Shown here: one piece after another, positions 19,696 to 30,829 of the stretch
Layout of the letters: each line of letters starts with the position of its first letter
Numbering within the stretch: the stretch's first letter is position 1
Notes under the pieces: model-generated
The model's input: the letters and a program-made list of their open reading frames with translations, nothing else
Databases searched by the model: none
What the model was told of the DNA's origin: nothing
Made by a program: the position numbers and the translations under genes
Origin: Bolinopsis microptera
Taxonomy: Eukaryota > Ctenophora > Tentaculata > Lobata > Bolinopsidae
Direction of reading: 5' to 3'
DNA: 64,000 bases
Assembly: GCF_026151205.1 (NCBI RefSeq)
Contig: NC_087082.1
Location: 14,231,365 to 14,295,364 of the forward strand

Positions 19696-21540
19696 TTAGT
19701 TATCGTCGACTATGATTGCAGTGTAAAATTTTTCATATGAATTGTCGACGGTATAATTAGGGTCTGTTGTTATAGATGATAGTAGCTGTTTCTTATACGA
19801 ATCACTAAAGCTTTTAACATCGGGCAGATTTCGTATTATTCCAACATTTTGCCCCCAAGTATTGAAAGTTTTTATGTGATGTTGATCTATTGACATAAAG
19901 GTTGCAGCTTTCGCCGCTCCTACTACCTCCTGATATGTAACTAAATTTGTTCATAAAGTTTGTAGGACAATTGTCATGGATGATTCTAAACATATAATTT
20001 GACAGATGGAGTTGTCGTCTAAGATGGAGTGGTAACCATTTCATGTCTCTATAAACATTAAGGCTGCTCTCTGTTTTTGGAACGTTGAGAGCTATTTTGG
20101 CTACCTTTTTGTACAGAGTGTCAAGTTCAGCAAGTTTTGTCTTGCCAGCTCTACAATAGATCGTGTCTAAATAATCGAATTGTGGCAACATGAGTGCATT
20201 GGCAAACATTTTCCTATATTTAATGGGTAGCAGTGCTTTACTTCTATACATGGCACCAATTCTCTTCATGACCTTCCTAATAATATAATCTACATGGCTT
20301 TTGAAGTTTAATTTACTATCTAGAATGAGGCCAAGATATTTTGTCTCTTTGCACTCCTTGATTGTGAAAGTTACCTCATTACAATCAATGGTTATTTCAT
20401 CATGTTGGTCAACAGAATCAAACAATAGGAATTCAGTCTTCTTTTCATTGAGTGATAATTTATTAACACTGAGCCATTTAAAGATTGTCATAAGTTCTAT
20501 TTTCATGTTTATAAATGTGCTTCTGCAGGTTTGATCAAAGAATAGTGCACCATCATCTGCAAATAGAAAGGGCTTAGATAGGTTACAGGCATAAATGATG
20601 TCATTTATGAAGATACTAAATAATATAGGCCCAATGATGCTTCCTTGTGGTACACCACTCAGAACTTCTAAAAATGAGCTTAGATTGCCATTGATCCTAG
20701 TGCATTGATATCTACAAGATAAGAAGTTCTTAAACCAGGTTAAAGCAATGCCACCAATTCCATAATATGCCAATTTTTGAAGCAATATTTCATGATTCAC
20801 TGTGTCAAAGGCCTTCTTAAGATCAAGAAAGATGATTCCTGGTTTATAAGACTTAGATTTACTCATATATATTTCGTCCATCAGATCGTACATCAGATAA
20901 GTTGTGGAGTGATTTTTCCGAAAGCCATATTGATGCCGGATGAAAAGTTTGTTCTCTTCCATGTAATCAGTGAGTTGCTTGCCGACAAAATATTCTATAA
21001 GTTTTCCTACAAGTGGAAGGATGGATATTGGCCTGTAATTATTAGGATCATCTTTCATTCCTGCCTTATGGATGGGAGTTACTCTAGCTTTTTTACAAAG
21101 GGTTGGTACAACACCTGTATTAAGGCTCAGATTGACAATGTGGGTCAGTGGCTCAACTATGTGTGGTACAGCTTGCTTAAGTAAAAATAGAGGCACATTG
21201 TCATATGAGGCCTTGTCATTCTTGAGCGTTTCGACATACATTAGGATATCAGTTTCATTTATTTCTTGGAATCTATCAAATGAGATATTAGAAGTTCTAG
21301 GAGGTAAAAAATCAGTAAAACTAACTCTTTCAATATTGGGGGCCTGATTTTGTAATCTTGATCCAACATTTGCAAAATGAAAGTTAAATAGCTCAGGATC
21401 ATTCTCATTGATAGTTTGACAATTAGTTGTACCAGGGGTCATATTTGATGCCAGTTTGATAGTTTTCCATATCCCTTTAAGATCATTCTTGGCACATGAT
21501 AATGTCGTTTGGTGGCAGCGCCTGCCGATACCTGGATTAT
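19696..21540 (-). mobile_element. LINE D, 5'-truncated CR1/Jockey-like retrotransposon (RT only)
   Basis: The main frame 19814-21442 encodes an RT: NYRPISILPLVGKLIEYF, QYGFRKNHSTTYLMYDL, IFLDLKKAFDTVNHE, GVPQGSIIGPILF and PFLFADDGALFF with the catalytic DD. The natural C terminus (NLPDVKSFSDSYKKQLL..) is in another frame down to 19696, so a frameshift sits near 19830-19860. Upstream residues (NDLKGIWKTIKLASN) are readable to about 21520. The endonuclease is missing. Confidence 0.85.
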
Positions 21541-21552
21541 ATTGTGTTTAAC

Positions 21553-22122
21553 TTAGAATTCAGTGAAATTTTTGTCATTCCATTCAGCACCATACCTGTT
21601 TTGGGCATTCATCAATGACTTCTGTAATTTATTCTTAACAGAAGAACAAGAGGAATTAAAATTAAATGAGCCAATTTTACAAAACTCATTCCACAGCCAC
21701 GCTGATTTATAGATGAATTGTTTAGTTGGAGAAGGTGTGATTAACATATTGTCTTTCCTATGAGATATGGTGAACAAAGAGAACATTGAAATTGGTACTC
21801 TTGTCTTAATTATCTTAAAAAATTCCATTAGGCAACGTAGTCTATATAGGTTCTCTACAGCTAGTAATTTATGTTTTGCAAATAGAGGTTTGGTAGACTC
21901 CTTAACATAAAAATCGCAACCCAAACGTTGGGAGCCGAACGGTCTAACTCTAGCACATGTTTTGAATTTGTCTACATACCTTTTATGGTCTCCGAATAGA
22001 ATTCTTATACATTTCTTCTGAGTAATAAATAGTGGTTTTAACTGGATATTAGAAATACCTCCCCAGACAGAAATAGCAAAACCGAGATGTGATTCAAAGA
22101 GAGAATGGTAAATTTGTTTATA
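21553..22122 (-). pseudogene. LINE E reverse transcriptase C-terminal domain
   Basis: Minus-strand frame whose LINE part begins at YKQIYHSLFESHLGFAIS and runs through VWGGISN, KKCIRILFGDHKRYVDKFKT and LFAKHKLLAVENLYR to a stop at 21553. It closely parallels the LINE F piece at 43425-43958. The residues before YKQIYH in the open frame come from transposon P. Confidence 0.8.
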
Positions 22123-25100
22123 TGGGCGAATCCACGTAACGTAAATTACACATATTACAAAGTTTTGGATTCCATAGCTTGCCATAATTAGGCTAACCTT
22201 CATAGAGCAGTTATATCGCCAATAAGTGAAGTTCAAACCTTTGTGCCAATGTAGCAAAAAGAATTAAATGCCTATCTATCACTGTTTTGAAACGAGGCCC
22301 ATTTGAAAATGTATACGTAAATTACATAAGGAATTCGACAATACTAAATTTTTGTGTTCAGACAGCGTTATTGTAACCTTTTATAAGTAATCGTGGCAAA
22401 ATGATAAATGAGCCTTGTGCTCTTATTGTTTTATGACTGAGTGAGATGCTTACAATTTTCGAAATCTGAAACATGAAATCAGTGGGATGAATTTTAAATG
22501 TATACGTAAATTACATTTTGATGTAGCGTAAATAACACCCTTACAATTTAGCTTGTTATCGTGCTGTTTGGTGGTCTGTTTTAGTCAAAACAAGTTACCC
22601 TCACTGTAATAGCCTGTGCATGAACAAATGTGTGTGATTGAATTCTTAATTGGGCTAAAAACGGGTGTAGTGTAAATTACATGTAACGTAAATTACGCAT
22701 TGCGTATCGCAAATTACACCCTTAGAAATAAATAAAAACTCTCAAATTCAACAGTTGAAATGAAATAAGTGGTAATTTTATGATATCTTTAACAATTCTA
22801 TTTGTGATTTGATACAATAGCTGTTAAAATTTGATTAAAATTCGGTGAAAATTACATTAATATTTGATTAAAATTCATTAAAAGCAATAAAAATGTTTGT
22901 AATCACAATTTCATTGACGTCTCTTAACCCCCATAAGGACACGTTCATAAAAAAGATGAAATTCAGCCAAAATTTGTTAACTGTGATTTTTGTGTCTTCT
23001 TATCAAAATGAGAAACATGATAATCATCCCATGGTTAAGTTAAACGTTCAAATTTTGCGATGCTGAAATCGCCAAATAATTTTTTTCCTTAGTTACGGAG
23101 TGATAGTCGTTTAGTTTGGGGCTCTGAAAATAACACAAAAGTCACAAAATTTCTATTTTTGGTTTAACACAACCTCTATTATGGGGCCTATTTTTCATTT
23201 TGTATGGTCAATATTGATAGTACAAGTTCTTATCAGTCATATGATACGATTCTACACGTTTTTATTCGTTAAGAGGGCCAATTTAGCACAATAATCACAT
23301 TTCAATGTAAAAAATGGCCGATTTTCAGAGGTGAATTTGAAGTGCTTAATTCACTAATTGGATATTAAAATGTTGCTAGATGTCATCGTGTGTGTATACA
23401 TTCTTGAGTTTCGTGATTCTGCTTGCCAAAGTGGGGCTAAATTCCACACAATAATCACATTTCTGTGTAGTGTGTTACTAGGCAGGAAATTTGTCAGTAC
23501 TTCGTGTGTTTGTTTTTGTTTACCGTGTTTTAGGTTTTGAACTGCTGCTATGTATCATGAATTTGACTAAACACTTTAAATAGTAATCTGAATTGAAAAC
23601 TGTAACACCAGGCAAAAACTTAACACGAAAATCACATATTTAAAGTTACTGTGACTATCAACTTCCTGTTCAGGCCCATTTATCGTACATTTTTTCATTG
23701 CTCTTTGGTCTATAATATCTCTTATTGAGACCATTTTAGACTTGAAAAGTTGGTTTCAATCGATAATCGGTCAATTTTTAGCACAATAATCACACAAGAT
23801 AAAGTCCTAACTTATTTTCTATTCTTGTAGTTTTCAAGTCAAGTGTGATATTTGAAGCGGAAATCGGTTTTGAAGCTATCAAAATCGTTTATAATTGATT
23901 AATGAACAATAGTGTCAGGCATGATGACAAAAAAGGCCGACTTTGAACACAAAAATCACGTATAAAAGGCGATTGTGACTATCTAATTGCAGTTTCAGCC
24001 CATTAACGATTATGTATGCGTTTTCTATGCTATCAACTCTTTTTCTTGAGACAATTTTAGACCTGAAAAGTTCATTGAAATCGATATTCGGTCAATTATT
24101 GGCACAATAATCACACGAAAAAATCTCGACCTATTTGCTGAACCACAGAGTTAATTTTATTCTGCGTTCTATATCATCAACTTTTATTGTCTCTAGTTAA
24201 TGAAGGAGTTTCGGCATGTGTGCTGTGTGATATTTGAGTCAACAGTGGCACCAACTTACCAGTTTTTAACGTTTTTTAACAGCAATTTCAGATCGATTTT
24301 ATAGTTCTATGATACAACACAGTTGGTCTTTCTCTATCATACATATTGCAATTTATTGGATTTAATTTAACCAATTGATGTGATTTTATTGTCTGAAACA
24401 AGCCCTATATCACTTGAACATAAGATAGGAGAATCAAACAAGCTAAGATTCATCATTTATATTCTATTTCAGAAGATAATTAAGTGACAATGGCAAATTT
24501 GAGAAATAAACTCAATCTCTCGCATTTCAAACTTTCAAACGTGATAAATGTGTTTTATATGTAGCCTTACATGCTCAGAACAGTCTAAGATAATTTCAAA
24601 TGTAGCAAAACAAAATAGTAACAGTCTAAATGTCTAATTATGAGTCTAGAAAATGATTAAAACTTTGTTTTAAAATTAGATGTGATTTTTGTGTTGATTG
24701 TGACCGTTTAACAGAAAATAATTGATTAATTTCTTGCTTGCGCCATATTTTGAGCTGTAAAAAATTGTTTCTGAACTTTGATATTGGCTATCTATCGTTA
24801 AAAACGTTAATTTCCACAAATTTGGCCATATTGTGATTTTTTTGCTCTATCTCAGCCATTTATATGTGACTCTCTGACCCTTTATCGCTTAACTTACCTA
24901 AAAGTGTGTATTAAACACCTTCAAGTACGTTGCACAACAATCTGGTTTTAAATGAATGGGTGAGTGGCTTCCAAAGTCACAAAAGTGAGTTTTGTGTCAT
25001 AACTTGCCCAAATATCAATATTTGTTAATTATTCTGCCAACATAGCCTTCATTATGTAAAAACAAGCATATTCTGAAAGTTTGGTTGAAGTTGGTCAATA

Positions 25101-25770
25101 TTAAGGTTCATTTTTGACAAAAAACAAATTTTGGCTAAAAAAATTGAGAGCTGAATTGCACCTTTTTTATGAACGTGTCCATAATCAGATAATATTATAT
25201 ATAACGATGTAACAATAAACAAGACGTATATTAAGCAAAATTAACTACGTAACTTAAGTAATTAAAATTCAGTTGACGGAAACTGTAATGAATCAATTTA
25301 ATCATCTGAATTTTAATTACTGTACACAATAGCAGAGATGGATTTATAGATGAAATCAAGCATTATTCTTCCTGTAGTAAAACTATTTCACGTATTGGTG
25401 TAGTGTAAATTACATAAAAAATCTAAAAATGTTCGTCAAAATTACAAAAAAAGTGTTCAACATAGGACACTGACATTTTTCATACATTCTTTTTGAACCT
25501 TTCTTAGTATGTTGAAACCCTATTTAGGCTAATTCTCTGAAAAATTAGACCTGTCCAAGCAATCAGTAAATTGCAAGAAAATTGCACTAAGTGTGCACAA
25601 AATTTGAGACAACTTTGACGCGCTGCCATTCAAAAGTGGATTGATATTTTTTGAAACGGTTTTTTGCCCCTTAAAGTTTAGTTTAATGGCTGTTGGCCTG
25701 GTAGGAATAAAAACCATCACCTTAAAATTTTTATTTTGGTCAGTGGGTTCACTCACCGTGGATTTGCCCA
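22123..25770. mobile_element. Transposon P, 3.6-kb TIR element without transposase
   Basis: Ends TGGGCGAATCCACG at 22123 and its inverse CGTGGATTTGCCCA at 25770 (13 of 14 match). TTATA is duplicated at 22118-22122 and 25771-25775. It sits inside the LINE E coding region, and removing it brings the flanking LINE sequence together. GTAAATTAC and close variants occur at least six times in the first 600 bp and again near 25398. No credible transposase frame. Transposon Q is nested inside. Confidence 0.7.
22937..25180. mobile_element. Transposon Q, 2.2-kb TIR element nested in P
   Basis: Inverted termini begin GGACACGTTCATAAAAAAG at 22937 and match the inverse at 25180 for about 32 bp with two mismatches. 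ATAA flanks both ends (22933-22936 and 25181-25184). The interior lacks long frames. It contains diverged internal repeats of about 320 bp (for example 23650-23800 against 23970-24125), each ending in a GCACAATAATCACA motif that also recurs near 23288 and 23447. Superfamily not assigned. Confidence 0.7.
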
Positions 25771-25781
25771 TTATATAGTGA

Positions 25782-26544
25782 CTAGTGTAACCCGGCCTAC
25801 GGCCGGGATTTCACTGCCGCAGTTAAAAAGGGTAGGAGTAATTACCCGCTGAGTCAAAACCCGCATTAGGTGACCCAATAGTTTCTTAAACAATAATCTA
25901 ATCAGTTATTTCTTGTGGATAATTAAGTCATTATTAGCCATGAGGCACCACACTCCATGATCATAAGGTCTGAACACCGAGTATTACACCTCATCACTCC
26001 CGTCTTGAACCGCTTTCTATTTTTATTTAAATCGTTATAGAAATTAACCCTTGTTAACTCCGCACCACACCCGCATATTATATTTGAAAACACGCATAAC
26101 ATTGTCGTATGAACTCTCTCTCTCTCTCTCTCTCTCTGCAGTCCAAACAGACCCCAAACACTAACAGTCCCCCCTCCCCTAATAAGCTTAAGGTATAACA
26201 TTACAGCGAATCTTCCGGGATAATCCAATTATGACGCTACTTAAATGCAGCTATAACATATTACACAGTAATTAGAGAGAGAGCAAGCCCCGTAACTCTT
26301 GCCGTTCTGCTCACGCAATTTTATGTAACATTTGTGGTACAAAACCATCAATTAAACCACTTACCATCGGCCGATTTTTAAAAAAATTTCCTATGGGCTT
26401 CATCAGAGTTTTGTCGACACTATACCGAAAAAATCAGTCCCGTAACTCTTACCGTTTTTTTTGTATAACCGACCGGAAATTACACACGGACAGACAGACA
26501 GACAGACAGACAGACACACACACATTCTGGTGTTATTAAGGTGA
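25782..26544 (-). mobile_element. Non-autonomous Helitron, copy 1
   Basis: On the minus strand it begins TCACCTTAATAACACC and ends with hairpin CCCGGCC-GTA-GGCCGGG, then TTACACTAG (terminal CTAG). Insertion lies between A and T with no duplication. TC start, hairpin about 10 nt from a CTRR end and AT target are the Helitron signature. It carries GACA/CACA and GA microsatellites and no Rep/helicase frame. A closely matching copy follows in tandem. Confidence 0.85.
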
Positions 26545-26546
26545 TA

Positions 26547-27314
26547 CTAGTGTAACCCGGCCTACGGCCGGGATTTCACTGCCGCAGTTAAAAAGGGTAG
26601 GAGTAATTACCCGCTGAGTCAAAACCCGCATTAGGTGACCCAATAGTTTCTTAAACAATAATCTCATAATCAGTTATTTCTTGTGGATAATTAAGTCATT
26701 ATTAGCCATGAGGCACCACACTCCATGATCATAAGGTCTGAACACCGAGTATTACACCTCATCACTCCCGTCTTGAACCGCTTTCTATTTTTATTTAAAT
26801 CGTTATAGAAATTAACCCTTGTTAACTCCGCACCACACCCGCATATTATATTTGAAAACACGCATAACATTGTCGTATGAACTCTCTCTCTCTCTCTCTC
26901 TCTCTGCAGTCCAAACAGACCCCAAACACTAACAGTCCCCCCTCCCCTAATAAGCTTAAGGTATAACATTACAGCGAATCTTCCAGGCTAATCCAATTAT
27001 GACGCTACTTAAATGCAGCTATAACATATTACACAGTAATGAGAGAGAGAGAGCAAGCCCCGTAACTCTTGCCGTTCTGCTCACGCAATTTTATGTAACA
27101 TTTGTGGTACAAAACCATCAATTAAACCACTTACCATTGGCCGATTTTTAAAAAAATTTCCTATGGGCTTCATCAGAGTTTTGTCGACACTATACCGAAA
27201 AAATCAGTCCCGTAACTCTTACCGTTTTTTTTGTATAACCGACCGGAAATTACACACGGACAGACAGACAGACAGACACACACACACACACACATTCTGG
27301 TGTTATTAAGGTGA
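26547..27314 (-). mobile_element. Non-autonomous Helitron, copy 2 (tandem)
   Basis: Same ends as the neighbouring copy and separated from it by two bases (TA). It differs by a handful of substitutions and by microsatellite length (GA and CA tracts). The short minus-strand frames inside (25923-26228 and 26691-26969) are paralogous chance frames through the GA repeat. Confidence 0.85.
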
Positions 27315-27418
27315 TTCTGGTAAGCATTTCTTAATACGGTAGATACGTCCACAAGCACTGCTTAGTTTTTTGTTAAGAGATTGTATGTGTGGTTTACAAC
27401 TTAATTTGTCATCAATAA

Positions 27419-28732
27419 TTACTCCAAGGAATTTATTGTAGTTTGACTAACACGCTTGATTACCTTGTTATTCATGGATAGGTAATAGCTATCTATATCG
27501 GCGTCTAATTCATTATTGTTACGTTTATTTGGAGAGAAGTACATGTAACAGCACTTTTTTACATTAATGTGTAGTAGGTTTACTATCATGTACTTATTAA
27601 CAGCCTGCAGTATTTTGTTAGCCATGTCATATACCTTATCCTTTGAGTCGGCTGCAACAAATATATTAGTGTCGTCAGCAAATAGAACAAATTTACCTAG
27701 ACTTGTTATATTACAAATATCATTTATGTACAGTATGAACAGTAGAGGTCCGAGCACACTCCCTTGGGGGACTCCAAATTCTACAGGTAATTCATCAGAT
27801 TTTACATCAAGAACGTCCACAAATTGTTTTCTATTAGATAAATAACTAGAGATAAGATTTAGAGCATTTCCTCGGATACCATAGTTATTTAATTTTGTTA
27901 TTAGCTTATAGTGGTCTAGGGTATCAAAGGCTTTAGAAAGATCTACGAAGACACCTAGTACGTGCTGCTTTTTGCTAGTTAACGATTCAATATGTTCTAC
28001 AGAATAATTAAGTGCATGACTAGTGGAATGCCCTTTTCTGAAACCAAATTGGTTTTCATGAATTATTCCCTTAGAGGTTAAGAAACTATACAACCTAGCA
28101 TATATCAGTTTTTCTAGTATTTTCCCAAAAACAGGTAGTGTCGATACGGGTCTATAATTTCCTAAAAGCTGTTCATCTTCCTTTTTGTAAATCGGACTAA
28201 TTCTCCCTGTCTTAAGTTCTTCAGGAAATAGGCCTTCTTGCATGCATCTATTGAAATACTTCACTAAATACGGTGCAATTACTTGGCACGACTTCTTAAT
28301 TACATGAATAGGTATGTCGCTTGATTTACCATTTTTTAATTCGTTTATGGTCTCTATCATTTCAGCACTGTCACAGTCTTTAAGATAAATACTGGATGTG
28401 ATGGATTTCGGGAGGTAGTCAGTAAATGTTGGTAAATCATTTATTCTTAAATAGTCATGAGAATACACTTCATTAAGATTAGATGCAATGGAAGCAAAGT
28501 ACTTGTTGAACTCATTTGCAATTACACGTCGATTGGTTACACGCTCATTATCAATAATAAAGTTAGGTTTCGTCTGACGTCTCTTCTTACCACGTAATTC
28601 GTTAATTATCTGCCAAGTTTTCTTGCTGTCACCAATACATTCAGCAATCTTTCCCCCGTGATACTTATGTTTTGCACAATTAATGAGGTGGTTTAATAAC
28701 TTCCGGTGTGCTTTAAATTCCTGATGACGCAT
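27419..28732 (-). pseudogene. LINE E linker and reverse transcriptase
   Basis: 437-codon frame: GDSKKTWQIINELRG linker, NYRPVSTLPVFGKILEKLI, NQFGFRKGHSTSHALNYSV, VFVDLSKAFDTLDH, GVPQGSVLGPLLFI and KFVLFADDTNIFV with the catalytic DD. It ends early at 27419 by frameshift. The family sequence continues in another frame (FLGVIIDDKLSCKPHIQ) until the Helitron at 27314. Upstream the frame continues to the LTR insertion at 28923. Confidence 0.88.
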
Positions 28733-28923
28733 TACCTTATTTGTACAGTGATAACAAAGACAGTCTGATTGGTTGGGTGTTGAGGTGTTAAGACATGCCT
28801 TTTTTCCTGCCTTTATCTTAAGTTCATAAAGCTCATGTTTTCTATTTATAGAGTTAATTAGGCCTGACGTAATCCACGGATTATTCCTAGCGGTTCGTTT
28901 AGAACACTTAGGTTGCTCTAGTT

Positions 28924-30237
28924 TGTTAGAATCTTAATTCTATTTGTAGCTTGTTTTTGTACTTCATATTACTAACCCTGTATCTCACTTTAGCAAAGGT
29001 TTAGTTCCAGTGATTGTATATACAGTGTTGGGGTAAAGGGACTCCAGAAGGCAGACAAGGCTCGACTCCAGACTCTAGTTGAAGTAACAGAAGAGAGAGG
29101 AGTGTCTAGTGTTTAGTTGACTCCAGACTCTAGCGAAGCAGAAGGGAGAGGAGTGACGTTGTCGACTCCAGACTCTAGCGTAGCAGAAGGGAGAGGAGTG
29201 ACGTTGTTTTAGTGATCCCACAGATTCCAGTTGACAGATACTATCTGTGTTCTGTGACGTGGAAAGAGTGGTAAGTAGTTTATAGTTATAGTTTAGTAGT
29301 TTAGTCTAGGAGTTCCCGCTTCCTCTTTCACTTTCATTTATAGTTTCACGTGGATTACCTTTCACTTCACTCACGGTAGTTTTCCCCCAGGGTTTTGTTT
29401 TATAGTTATCAGTTCCAGTTTCATCTAATTTGTATTTATAATAATTGAGTATTATTTGTTATTTAATTAACCCAATAACAGGGTTTCAACAGTGGTAGCA
29501 GGAAGTGGTTATCAGTTATCAGTTCCAGTTTAGTTGAAGTCCTCATCATTCAGAAGTCCCTCATATAGTAAGAAGAACATCATCATCAGAGTAGTAGTTT
29601 TAATTTAATAGTTGTTTAATCTAATAGTAAAAAGACATTATTTAGTTTAGTATTGAATTGTGTATTAGTTTGAGCAGTGTGAGTAACTGAGTCACACCAA
29701 TCACATTTCAATCACTCATTCACTATTTGAGGGTGAGTACATAGAGTAACAAGGTTACATTTGAAACACCATTTATTTGTATAACCTCTTTATTCATCTA
29801 ATTTGTATTTATAATAATTGAGTATTATTTGTTATTTAATTAACCCAAGAACAGGGTTTCAACAGTGGTAGCAGGAAGTGGTTATCAGTTATCAGTTCCA
29901 GTTTAGTTGAAGTCCTCATCATTCAGAAGTCCCTCATATAGTAAGAAGAACATCATCATCAGAGTAGTAGTTTTAATTTAATAGTTGTTTAATCTAATAG
30001 TAAAAAGACATTATTTAGTTTAGTATTGAATTGTGTATTAGTTTGAGCAGTGTGAGTAACTGAGTCACACCAATCACATTTCAATCACTCATTCACTATT
30101 TGAGGGTGAGTACATAGAGTAACAAGGTTACATTTGAAACACCATTTATTTGTATAACCTCTTTATTCATCTAATTTGTATTTATAATAATTGAGTATTA
30201 TTTGTTATTTAATTAACCCAAGAACAGGGTTTCAACA
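28924..30237 (+). mobile_element. LTR retrotransposon remnant with tandem leader/LTR-end units
   Basis: TAGTT is duplicated at 28919-28923 and 30238-30242. A 568-bp LTR starts TGTTAGAATC and ends GGGTTTCAACA (28924-29491), with TGTT/AACA termini. One base further, TGGTAGCAG looks like a tRNA primer-binding site. Then a 373-bp unit (302-bp leader plus the last 71 bp of the LTR) occurs twice, 29492-29864 and 29865-30237. There is no gag or pol. Strand is inferred from the primer-binding site. It is comparable to a TRIM element, but the short 3' LTR is odd. Confidence 0.8.
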
Positions 30238-30266
30238 TAGTTTACATGCGTTGTCTAGTTGTTGAT

Positions 30267-30829
30267 TAAATACAAAAAAAAATATATAAAACAAAGTTCT
30301 AAATGCTAAACTGGAACAACATTTCCAACTGCGCGCGCTCTCAAAATCTGACTACTTGCTTGCATGGCAGTACAATTAAATACAAATTGCTTTTAAGGAA
30401 AACAGTTAAACTATTAAAATAACTGACCGTAATTCGATATATCATAATATTTATTTGATGATATTTGTTTGAATGATATTTGTTTGAATGATATTTGAAA
30501 TCATCGCATTATATTATTATGTAATTTCTGGTTCTATTTTTAAATAATTTTACAAAAAGACAGTATTTCCGTTAACAGCTCAGTTCAAAATTGTTTTGAT
30601 TAGTATTAATTCTGCAAATTAATATTTATATTTAATAAATTAATCTCTTTTGTAATATCAATTGTGTTTTTGTACAGAATCTGTTTAAATTTTATATCCT
30701 ATTATGTTGTACGTGTAGCCTCACCAAAACACGTGCCGAGTAATATAATAATAATTGTACTTACGATAAATTAAACAGGAATTAGACAGGAATTAAAAAT
30801 AAAATAACCAAAAAGAACAATAACGAAAT
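30267..30829. other. Unassigned, AT-rich
   Basis: No coding frame. Contains two GATATTTGTTTGAAT units near 30460-30490. It lies between the LINE E end and R1 copy b. Confidence 0.4.

Larger units (their letters stand above)
21541..30266 (-). mobile_element. LINE E, CR1-like remnant split by four later insertions
   Basis: Three coding pieces on the minus strand belong to one element: 30243-30266 plus 27315-28923 (linker and RT) and 21541-22122 (C-terminal domain). Order and reading match the intact relative LINE F: KLEQPKCSKRT, NPWIT, GDSKKTWQIINELRGKKRR, then RT, then IYHSLFESHLGFAISVWGG. Interruptions are transposon P (22123-25770, itself holding Q), two Helitrons (25782-27314) and an LTR remnant (28924-30237). 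The element is 5'-truncated near 30266, without endonuclease. Confidence 0.8.

Noticed and set aside
25923-26969. Duplicated pair of small proteins (92-101 residues)
   Set aside because: They are the same chance frame through the GA repeat in both Helitron copies.
28924-30237. An intact endogenous retrovirus
   Set aside because: No gag, pol or env frame and no complete second LTR; it is a non-coding remnant.
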